Assembly: GCA_008477525.1 (NCBI GenBank)
Contig: SPDT01000010.1
Location: 310,001-374,000, forward strand
Reading direction: 5' to 3'
DNA length: 64,000 bases
DNA from: Hypomyces perniciosus
Taxonomy: Eukaryota > Ascomycota > Sordariomycetes > Hypocreales > Hypocreaceae
Shown here: one piece after another, positions 14,293-22,699 of the stretch
Layout: the number at the start of each line of letters is the position of its first letter
Position numbering within the stretch: the stretch's first letter is position 1
Program-made: the position numbers and the translations under genes
The notes under the pieces: model-generated
What the model was told of the DNA's origin: nothing
Seen by the model: the letters and a program-made list of their open reading frames with translations, nothing else
Databases searched by the model: none

Positions 14293-16842
14293 ATGAAGAA
14301 GTTTTCCAAGATCCTGTCGCGCCGGCTTGGGAGAAGGGGTGATGATGACGCTGGAGGAGCGCGCTGGGAGGCCGGGCCGCTGGAGTATGCGCCTGACTAT
14401 CATCAGCTGACGTCAACGAGGCGGTGCGTTGTGAACGGAGAGGCTGGAAGGGGCTTCAAGAGGAGGATCCCGAAGACGGGGAAGAGGAGGATCTTGGCGG
14501 ATGGCAGTGAAGCAGCGGGTGTGCCCTGTGCCGTGTGTGCGCAGAAGGATTTTGCCAAGTTGTTGGGTTGGAAGCCGGGAGGTGTTGTAAGGCCGTGGAT
14601 TCCGCTCTCTCATTGTTTGAAGTTGGCAGACAGTGATAGCCGTGACGGTAGCGATGAGAGTGATATCTCCTTACCGCCGTCACGGTCTTCATCCCCGGAG
14701 ACGGCAGCGGCACGGGAGGTATGTCCGTGGTGCGACTTCTTTTATTCTATGATCAGCACGGCATCAGATGGGGACGGAGATGATAATGCGGACGGCAAGG
14801 ATAGGGTCAACGGCAAGTTCACGCCGTACTTACGCATTCGACTGGCATTCGAGCGGTTGGGAGGAGGGGAGAAGCATCGGCTCGGCAAGTCGGTGTTGTT
14901 TGAGGTGACGACGCAGAATCGGTCTCTGCCGTGGGGTTACATCGTGAAAGCCGCTCCGGGTCCGGACACGGGGGAAGAGAACCGGGATACTGACGTAACA
15001 AAATACTACGTTGGGGGAACGGGGGGAGATGCACCCACCGTGATACAAGGGAGGATAATCCCTCCATTGTTGGATCCTGCGCTGCCCAAGTGCTGGATCG
15101 ACTTTTGCAGGGAGCACCATACAACGGGGGGTTGTGCCGACAAGGCCAAATCCCCTGTACCGGGTCTCAAGCTTGTTGATTGCGAGGACAGGAGAGTTGT
15201 GTTGGCGGAAGATTTGGAATCTGCCGCCAACGGCGAACGTCAAGATGGCCATGGCGGAGGTGATGGGCTTGACTATGTTACCCTCAGTTATGTCTGGGGG
15301 AGCACAGCTGATTCAGATGATCAATTCGATCAAGAACTCGATGACGGCGGCAGTCTGCCCGACCAGCTCCCGCCGCTTATTTCTGACGCCATCACCGTCA
15401 CAAAAGCGATTGGGTTCCGATATCTCTGGGTGGATCGATACTGTCTCCCTAGCAAACATGATGCTTTTGCTGCATCAGAACGACGGCGCCAGTTGGATCT
15501 CATGGGCCAGATATATGCCCACTCAGCACTAACCCTAATTGTAGCCGCAGGCGAAGGCGCCCACGATGGCATCCCTGGTATTAGCACGCAACGAGAAGAG
15601 CAATTATCAATAAAGACGGAGGCAGGCCTCTTTACTACCTCATTGCTTCGCCCAGATCTTGACGTCGCCTCTTCAAAATGGGCTACGAGGGCATGGACTT
15701 ATCAGGAGGGTTTGCTATCACGACGACGACTCGTCTTCACTTCTTCACAGATATATTTTCAGTGTCAAACAATGCATTGTCACGAGAGCATATCGCTCCC
15801 ACTCCATTTAGCGCCCAGCCTTAACTTTGGACGAGTCTTTCCATCGACTACCAGCGAGGTGTTCCAACCGAGCAAGCTGCAGCATCACATTAAAACATTC
15901 ATGGCAAAGGGGATTACCCACAACGACGACCGACTGGACGCCTTCAGGGGCATTCTACACGAATACTCGCGGGCCGAGAACCTTGCCGTCGATCACTTCC
16001 TCGGCTTACCCCTATTCCACCCTAATGACTTCACCAACCACAAAATCGTCAGCCAGACGGATCGCCTAGCCGTCGCACTGGGTTGGATGCCCGACCGTGT
16101 GACCTCGTCATCCTCACACGACGACCTCGGCAGCCAGGTCGTCGACCCGTACTACTTGCTCGACACGCCCTGCGCGCTCCCCTCCTGGACATGGCTAGCA
16201 TGGGGTCTACAACGGACGTACAATGCGCCGGCTTATACGTTCAACTTTAACCTCGTTGGCGAGACGTCGCCGATCATCGACGGCGTGTGCGCCGCTCCGA
16301 GGATGGAAATCTCCGTGGGCTTTAGTGATGAGATGGTTCTCTCGTGGGAGATTGACGGGGACGCCATCGCTCGGAAGGCGGAGCGTATCGAGTTCCTCCG
16401 CCTGAAGACGTTTTGCTTCGACCTAACTGTGAAGAAAGCCGCGGGCGCGTTTATGCTGGCCGAGCCTGTGGCTTCGACGCTGGGTATGGCGGCGGCGGAT
16501 ACGATAGAGGCGTGGATGCGGCGGTCCTGCGTCACTGTCGTTTCTGCTGCACAGGATGAAGCTCCCGGCCGTCAGGAGTACCAGCTCGTAGGCGTTCTCG
16601 TTTCAGGACGGAATTGGAAACCAGAAAGCAATTCGTCGGGGGCTACGGCTGTGGCCACGGTGTTGGTGTGCGGACGACGAAATTGGGAGCCCGACGGACA
16701 GTTGGTCCGGTTAGGGGCGCTGAGTATATCATATGAGGGACTGGTGGCTGTGGCTGACGACAGGGATGCTTCGACCATGAGGAACATTGATTCCGTGAAG
16801 AAGGAACTGAAGGTCCGGATACGTGAACTGGATATATATTAG
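14293..16842 (+). CDS. HET-domain (heterokaryon incompatibility) protein
   Basis: Intronless, 849 residues, ATG at 14293. HET proteins are fungal allorecognition and programmed-cell-death regulators, often NLR-like or fused to other domains. The HET core spans about residues 328-492: YVTLSYVWGS, the block LPPLISDAITVTKAIGFRYL followed by WVDRYCLP, then RRRQLDLMGQIYAHSALTLI, and WATRAWTYQEGLLSRRRLVF followed by IYFQC. The N-terminal ~150 residues are basic and hold two CxxC pairs (CAVC at 79-82, CPWC at 144-147), which could bind metal. Residues 500-849 resemble the poorly conserved C-terminal part of large HET proteins. I see no NACHT, ankyrin or WD repeats. Fungi usually carry many such genes, so a specific incompatibility role cannot be read from the sequence. 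It converges on the hydrolase gene, with 189 bp between the stops. Confidence 0.93.
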   Translation: MKKFSKILSRRLGRRGDDDAGGARWEAGPLEYAPDYHQLTSTRRCVVNGEAGRGFKRRIPKTGKRRILADGSEAAGVPCAVCAQKDFAKLLGWKPGGVVRPWIPLSHCLKLADSDSRDGSDESDISLPPSRSSSPETAAAREVCPWCDFFYSMISTASDGDGDDNADGKDRVNGKFTPYLRIRLAFERLGGGEKHRLGKSVLFEVTTQNRSLPWGYIVKAAPGPDTGEENRDTDVTKYYVGGTGGDAPTVIQGRIIPPLLDPALPKCWIDFCREHHTTGGCADKAKSPVPGLKLVDCEDRRVVLAEDLESAANGERQDGHGGGDGLDYVTLSYVWGSTADSDDQFDQELDDGGSLPDQLPPLISDAITVTKAIGFRYLWVDRYCLPSKHDAFAASERRRQLDLMGQIYAHSALTLIVAAGEGAHDGIPGISTQREEQLSIKTEAGLFTTSLLRPDLDVASSKWATRAWTYQEGLLSRRRLVFTSSQIYFQCQTMHCHESISLPLHLAPSLNFGRVFPSTTSEVFQPSKLQHHIKTFMAKGITHNDDRLDAFRGILHEYSRAENLAVDHFLGLPLFHPNDFTNHKIVSQTDRLAVALGWMPDRVTSSSSHDDLGSQVVDPYYLLDTPCALPSWTWLAWGLQRTYNAPAYTFNFNLVGETSPIIDGVCAAPRMEISVGFSDEMVLSWEIDGDAIARKAERIEFLRLKTFCFDLTVKKAAGAFMLAEPVASTLGMAAADTIEAWMRRSCVTVVSAAQDEAPGRQEYQLVGVLVSGRNWKPESNSSGATAVATVLVCGRRNWEPDGQLVRLGALSISYEGLVAVADDRDASTMRNIDSVKKELKVRIRELDIY

Positions 16843-17031
16843 AAGACTAATGTGTATAAACTTACTTGCAGGATTCACTTGGATCAACATGGCTGGATGG
16901 GGGAGAAGATATAATAAAATTACTACGGAGTAATGAATGTTGTATCTCTTCTTATTTTCATTATTTGCATTTATGTCATATCCATAACCTTCGTCAAGAC
17001 TCATGCCGCCAGCGGTCTACATCGTATCATT

Positions 17032-19298
17032 TCAATAACCCAGGTCCAAAAGAGCACGCTTGGAAAGATCATCATGGACCCAGCTCACCACCCTACTCCC
17101 AACATCGCCCACAAGCTTATCATAATGCGGCCCTGGGAAGAAGAGTCCGCAATGCGCACCAACCTCATCCATGCCATCCATGTACACATCCACCCATGTA
17201 GGATCTACCATGCCATTCACTGTTCCCGGTAAGTTGCAAAACTTCTTGAGCTTCTTTGGCTTTTCCTTTTCATCAGCAGCAGTATGAGGGGGGCTTGCTA
17301 TTACCCCTACCGTCTTCTCCCCATCTTGCTTTGCGGCGGCGGCGGCGGCGGCGGCGGCTTCTTTCTCAAGACGTTTCTTCTCTTGTTTTTCTAGCCGCTG
17401 GTTTTCTTTGCGTGCTTCCTTTTCGAGTTTTTCAGTCTCTTTTTGGGCCTTCTTGCGGCGTTTTTCGAGCAGCTTTTCGCGCTCTCGCAAGGTCTTTGTG
17501 TGGGTTTTGAGGGCTTGGTCGTATGTCTTTTGAAGACGGGCGAATTCCTTCTCTGCTTGCTTGCGGGAGGCTTTGTCGGTGTATTGGTCGAAGTCGGGCT
17601 GTTCAGGTTTTTGGGGCAGTTCGGGGATGGGAGGGAGGTCTAGGTCTAGAGAGGAGGAGGATGTGGGTTCTGGCGGTGGTGGTGGTGGTGAAGTTGGTGG
17701 TGAAGATGGTGGTTGTTGTTCTTGTTGCTCGCTTAGCGCATCTTTGAAGGAGCCCTCTGGAGTTTCTAAAATGCTTGTTTTTGAGCCCGTTTCAAATTGG
17801 GCGTCGTCGATGTCATCCATGGGAAGCGGCTCAATCTCTTGCATTGAAAGGCGGGATAGATCAGGGGGTGATTCTGATCCTTGACCTGCTTTGGCGTCCG
17901 TGTCGTATTTCTGAATTAAGTCGCTTTCTATAGTGGAAGCCCGATCTCCTGTATTTTTGAAGCTATCGTGGCCTTTAATTGAGAATTTTGGCGTTGAAGT
18001 ACCAGTCTTGGACCCAGTTTCCTCTTCCTCCTTTGATTCAAGCTGTATAGAAGACGAGATTGGCGAGTTGGCTTCCTCAGCAGATTTACCATCTTCTTGG
18101 GATTGTACTTCCAGTGTGCTTGTCGAGACATCCATCTGGCTTGCTGCATGGCTGCTACCCGAAGATGGCTGTGGTGGTTTGGGACGGCCAGAAGAAAGAG
18201 TGTAGTAGTTGACGAAGCGAACCCTAGCATGCGAGCCACTAGGATGTCCATCACTCAATGCCTTGAGCTCGTCGACATCCTCAAGTTCCCGAATACCCCT
18301 GTATCTCGAGATCAAACCATGATAGTCGGCCAAGCACCCGCCAAATTCCAGATGGTGGGCAATGTGATTTCCCATAGCCTGGAAGAGACCTTCAGAGTAG
18401 TGTTTCGAAGCGAAGTTTATCATGCGTGTAAAAAAGGGTTGCTCTCTGAAGGGCTCATCGTTGACGAACGGTGGATCAAAGTTGGGGTCTGTTGGCTGGC
18501 GAGAAAGCTGGCCTACTGATATGGGTGGCGATATGGGGGATGCTTGAAGCTGTGAGTCGATTGATTGAGAACTAGGAGTAGCATTTTGCAAACTAAGATG
18601 CTCATCAGGGCGTTGAGGGGCAGGTTGAAAAAGACTGGATATTCCTGAGACAACAATACCAGGGTGAAGGCCCAGAAAAGGCGAGTCCAGCGATATCGTC
18701 CCTAAAATGCGATGCTTGAAGGGATACTGATGGTAAGGACTATGGTTTGGCTGCCAAGAACGATATCAGACTTGTGGTTCTTAGGCTCTTGATTAGTAGA
18801 GAGGGCCGCGTGGCTCACCTTGAGGACAACTTCGGCAGCTAGTAAACCACCCATAGAGTGGCCGACAAGTATGACATCAGTTGTAGGCGCTTCATGCGGT
18901 TCAAGCCAAGCACTAAAGTTGTCTCTGGCGACATCTATGGCCTTGTATGTCTTGTACCGGGGATAGATCTTGGAGTGTACTACATGAGAATCTGACAAGG
19001 CATCACGGAGGAAGTTATGAACATGCGCTGGAAAGGACCTGAAGGACTGGTCGTTGCCGTAGAAGCCGTGGACGTAGACGATGAGTAATGTGCGTCTGAC
19101 ATCTGAGTCTGATACTGAGGGCAGCAGAGATTGTGATGACGACGTCCGCGGGTCTCCTGAGAGGCGGAGACTAGACTCGGGGTATTCGCCAGGGGTTGGA
19201 AAGGCTACCGAGTCGTGTGGTTGCGCCGTGATGGAGTAGGGAGGTGGCGGAGGCAGGTCTGAGGACTTTCTCTCCGGTAAAGGAGGTGGAGATGCCAT
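17032..19298 (-). CDS. DUF676-type serine hydrolase with C-terminal coiled coil
   Basis: Exons (minus) are 19298-18819 and 18726-17032 (724 aa). The 92-nt intron joins ...LAAEVVLK to YPFKHRILGTISLDSPFLG, the conserved DUF676 continuation. The alpha/beta hydrolase core has LLIVYVHGFYGND (oxyanion side, ~residue 77) and the nucleophile elbow GHSMG (146-150). A disordered Ser/Pro/Glu-rich middle follows. Next is a strongly charged coiled coil (RLQKTYDQALKTHTKTLRER and onward) with a nine-residue Ala run, then a conserved tail (CNLPGTVNGMVDPTWVDVYM; GLFFPGPHYDKLVGDV). The family contains lipases and membrane-associated esterases; the substrate is unknown. The frame is open upstream to 19610 but only with a non-ATG start, so I chose the first ATG, MASPPPLPERK. 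Confidence 0.86.
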
Positions 19299-20216
19299 GA
19301 CGTTGCGCGCCAGTCGGTCGCTTTTGTCAAGGCTGTCTGTTGTGGCTGCAGAGAATGAACGGAATCCGAAAGATGGTGAAGCCCAAAGACGGTGTCCAAG
19401 GCCCGTTCCGGAATGCGTCGACGAAGTACGGAGCAGAAGGGTTGAGGAGCATCGGAGGACCGGTCCGGAAGTGTGGGGGAGGGATTTTACGTGAATGGGG
19501 GGACCGAGTCGGCGGCCTAGTGGGTGGTTCACGGGTAATGGTGCAGCGACTTTAGTGGACTTCAGGCGGTGGCACAGCAGACGGTGCCTGGCAGCGCGCC
19601 CTCTGAGCACAGCGTCTGCCCCTACGAAGTACCTACCTGCGCTTCAACCAAACATTCATCCCATCTCTTGCAGCTAGCGCGAAGCAGTTCTGATGACATT
19701 CATCGGAACACTGAATCTTCATCCTAGTGCATTATAATAGTAGATGCTTTTGCACTGTCAAAGTGAATGACGGATTGCGGCGTTCCAGCCAGTACGAGTA
19801 CTACGCACATGCCTTTGTGATGTTGTGCTTTGTCGCTGCATGCCGTGCTACATTGTTCATTGTTGTACTCCGTACTGCATTCACTACTTCGTCCTCCGTA
19901 TTATTGTCGCCATCTTCCGGCCTCGTTTCTCGTTGTGCAGTCCGCAATCTGCATGCCACACGTGGCGCTAGTAGGGATTCGCACCAAACGGCGAATGGCG
20001 TGTAAACAACACAACGGAAGGAAAAGCACATTCTTCTGTTTGTTGGTGGAAAATTTCTCAATAACGGAGCACCACTTCGTACTAGTACTGGTAGTAGTAC
20101 GGAGTACGGAGGACTGAGTCAATACTACCAAGAATAAGCGTACTAATGCAAGGCACGCTGTCAGGATACGATGCCCCCATAAGGAACACGAGCAACCAGA
20201 TCCCTTTCCGCGTGCA

Positions 20217-20248
20217 AGTACGAAGTATTAGTAGTCCTACTTCGTACT
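20217..20248. repeat. Perfect 11-bp inverted repeat (hairpin)
   Basis: AGTACGAAGTA (20217-20227) and TACTTCGTACT (20238-20248) are exact reverse complements separated by 10 nt. The element could form a short hairpin in single-stranded DNA or RNA. Confidence 0.8.
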
Positions 20249-20270
20249 ATCATAGAGTATTATTTATGCA

Positions 20271-20288
20271 GTACGAAGTACTCCGTAC
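20271..20288. repeat. Compound GTAC element, copy 1
   Basis: GTACGAAGTACTCCGTAC: two 11-mers (GTACGAAGTAC and GTACTCCGTAC) overlapping by GTAC. The exact reverse complement occurs at 50913-50930. Confidence 0.85.
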
Positions 20289-21079
20289 TTTGTAGGTAGT
20301 ATTTCAATACGAGCCCACAAATTGCCATCTGAGCCAGACCCAGCCAGTGGACAAAAAACGGCCTGAACCAAAGCTGCATTTTTGCACTGTCTTGGCTCTC
20401 GACATGCCCATGCCATGCCTATAACGGCTTGCAGCAGCCTGCACCTCATTGGCCCGTGCCGCGGCCCACGATCAAGCGAAATGAGTAACAGCGGGCCAGT
20501 CCCGGTCAGCATGATGCCGCCGATAACACCGAATTTAACAGGGCTTTTCTGCTGTGTGCCTGTGATTGTATTGTGTGTGTGTGTCTCATCGTTCGTTCTT
20601 TGTGCGGGACAAGAGGTTGCATACGAGTCTCCTCTCCTCTCCTGTCTCTTTCTTTCTTTTCCCTTTCTTTCTCGCGCTCTCTCACTCTCACACTCTTTTA
20701 CCTGCTTCTACCGCATCACGTTAACCTCGTTCGCCATGCCCTCTGCTCTTCAATTATCCGTTGAGCGTTTCTGAAAAGGGGGCGTCCGACAGACAGAGAC
20801 GTCGGGACAAACGAAGAAAATAACGGCTTCGGAATCGACAACCCCCTGTGGCGACGCAGCAAACGGATGGTGGCAGTGAGGCGGAGAATCAGCGACGACT
20901 CTCTGGACGGAGACGACGACAAAGACATATCTACGAGCCATCAAAATGATTGCGATTCCATAGAACAAGACGTCCATCATCATTCTTTTTCGTCAGCCAA
21001 CCAGAGCCCACCACTGCGCTACGCAATCAGCACCAGCACTGCCCGCCACGACAACGACAACGACGACGACGCTGCCACC

Positions 21080-22699
21080 ATGACTAACCCTCTGCGCCGG
21101 CCTTCACTCCTTCAGGCCCGTGACTCGCATTCGCACGCTCATTCACTCCGCAGACTTCGCCACGCACACGGCCACGACCAGCATCACCACGAGAATCGAC
21201 ATCCGCACGAATCTGTTTTATCCCCTAACCGCCGCGACGGCCTCAGCAACAACGACAAGTCGATTCCCAACCGACGTGCTGCTGCACCTCCTGCAGCAGA
21301 CCTCCCCGCCAATGCTGTAGCTTCCGTCCCGCCAACTCTCGTTACGCAGGTCGTTCGGACCGTTTCGCTCGTTCAGGTCTTTGATACGCTGGGGTCTCCT
21401 ATCGGCACCCAAACACAATACGGGCTTCCCAACACTATCCTTATCGCCTCGTCGACAGGTAAAACCGTCGACATTTCGGTCCCGGATACATCGACCATTG
21501 ACCTGGTTCCCGGTTCCAGCCCGGGATCAAGCAGCCAGGCTTGGTCGTCCAGCTTTGACACCACGCCGGCACAAGCGACCACCACGGCCTCCTCTCTGGC
21601 GTCTACATCGCCGTCCACTCCTTTACCTTCGTACGCAACGCTGGGTGGTATCCGCAACGGAACAAGCAGTGCGTTTTTCCCATGGTTACCATGCTTGACT
21701 GCTCCCGTTAATACTAACCGACCATTTCGTGTAGCCCGTTCCGGAACAAGCTCCGAATTCTTGACCAAGAACTTGACCTCGACAGCGTTTTCCTCTTCAT
21801 CCTTCACCTCAACCACCAAGTCGGCATCTCTCTCGACTTCATTATCAACAAGCATCCATTCAACATCATCACCCTCATCATTCTCCTCACCCTCACCCTC
21901 CTCCCCGTATGGTCCTCTCGCTACAAATGGCATAGGTAGTGGGGGAGATGGAGGATTCGGGGGTGGTGCCGCTGGAGACGGGTCTCAACCAACGTCCGCA
22001 GCAACCCCAAATCCTGGACCCAGCAATCTCACGCCTCAGCAGAAACAAGTCATTGGAGGTGTTGTTGGCGGCCTTGCCGGAGCCGCCTTCTTCGGCCTGT
22101 TGGTGCTGTTGGTTCTCAAGTACAAGAGGAGACGTGATAGCCGTGCTTTGCTAGGGACTATTCAGTCCGGGTCTGCTTCCAGAGGACTACCTTCGGCCGG
22201 CAATCCTGGAGGCGGAGACGACAACGGAAGCGGCGGGGCAATGGCGGAAAGGTACAGCCCAGCCGCCATCACGGCAGCTTTCGCTGGTTTGGCTGGCAAG
22301 AGAAATTTATCAACGGCCCACTCTACTGATGATGGCGAAAGAGGCTTCTACCGCGTGTCTGGTAGGAAGCTGCCATCGGTCCTGCAAGCGGGTGGTGATG
22401 GATACTCGGACCCGCGAGAAAGCGTCATGAGTGGCACTTCAGACTACTATCGAGGCTCGCAATTCTTCGAGCCGGCTGCCGGAGGTGAAACTCGGCTTGC
22501 ATTAGGATCCCCGATGCGGCCTGTCAGCGGCATACCTATTATGCGATCAGGTCCGGCCCGCACAGCTGTTACAGAACGGAATCCTTTTGCCGATCCTCCT
22601 CCATCAACTCCGACTGGCGATGCCCCCGCACCATCATTGGCACTACGCGATAGCCCAAGGTCAGGCAAGTCAGGTTCTAGATTCCAGGAGAGCATTTGA
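21080..22699 (+). CDS. Single-pass membrane protein, Mid2/Skg6-like architecture
   Basis: I do not recognise a named family. Spliced length is 517 aa, exons 21080-21668 and 21735-22699. The 66-nt intron has a GTGCGT donor, a strong TAATACTAAC branch site and GTAG acceptor. It is a multiple of three with no stop, so the frame also reads through. Features: a His/Arg-rich N-terminus, a conserved block near LVTQVVRTVSLVQVFD, a long Ser/Thr/Pro-rich stretch (likely O-glycosylated), then one transmembrane segment at about 302-324 (VIGGVVGGLAGAAFFGLLVL...) followed by basic KYKRRRDSR and a ~190-residue cytoplasmic tail. This is the layout of fungal wall-stress sensors, but there is no obvious signal peptide. 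I chose the ATG at 21080 for its GCCACC context; an in-frame ATG at 20867 would add 71 low-complexity residues. Confidence 0.75.
   Translation: MTNPLRRPSLLQARDSHSHAHSLRRLRHAHGHDQHHHENRHPHESVLSPNRRDGLSNNDKSIPNRRAAAPPAADLPANAVASVPPTLVTQVVRTVSLVQVFDTLGSPIGTQTQYGLPNTILIASSTGKTVDISVPDTSTIDLVPGSSPGSSSQAWSSSFDTTPAQATTTASSLASTSPSTPLPSYATLGGIRNGTSSAFFPWLPCLTAPVNTNRPFRVARSGTSSEFLTKNLTSTAFSSSSFTSTTKSASLSTSLSTSIHSTSSPSSFSSPSPSSPYGPLATNGIGSGGDGGFGGGAAGDGSQPTSAATPNPGPSNLTPQQKQVIGGVVGGLAGAAFFGLLVLLVLKYKRRRDSRALLGTIQSGSASRGLPSAGNPGGGDDNGSGGAMAERYSPAAITAAFAGLAGKRNLSTAHSTDDGERGFYRVSGRKLPSVLQAGGDGYSDPRESVMSGTSDYYRGSQFFEPAAGGETRLALGSPMRPVSGIPIMRSGPARTAVTERNPFADPPPSTPTGDAPAPSLALRDSPRSGKSGSRFQESI

Larger units (their letters stand above)
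19299..21079. other. Divergent intergenic region rich in GTAC-palindrome elements
   Basis: 1.8 kb between two divergent genes. The stretch 19790-20311 is packed with GTACTCCGTAC, GTACGGAGTAC and GTACGAAGTAC elements, including a perfect 11-bp inverted repeat. From 20625 to 20700 the plus strand is a CT tract (TCTCTTTCTTTC-like), probably the core promoter or leader of the membrane-protein gene. No gene is supported. Confidence 0.6.

Noticed and set aside
19299..19610. N-terminal extension of the DUF676 hydrolase
   Set aside because: The frame is open, but the only start is a GTG; the first ATG is at 19298. An upstream coding exon cannot be fully excluded.
20867..21079. Upstream in-frame extension of the membrane-protein gene
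   Set aside because: The extension is Asp/Asn/His low complexity; the ATG at 21080 has a much better GCCACC context. It is kept as an alternative start only.
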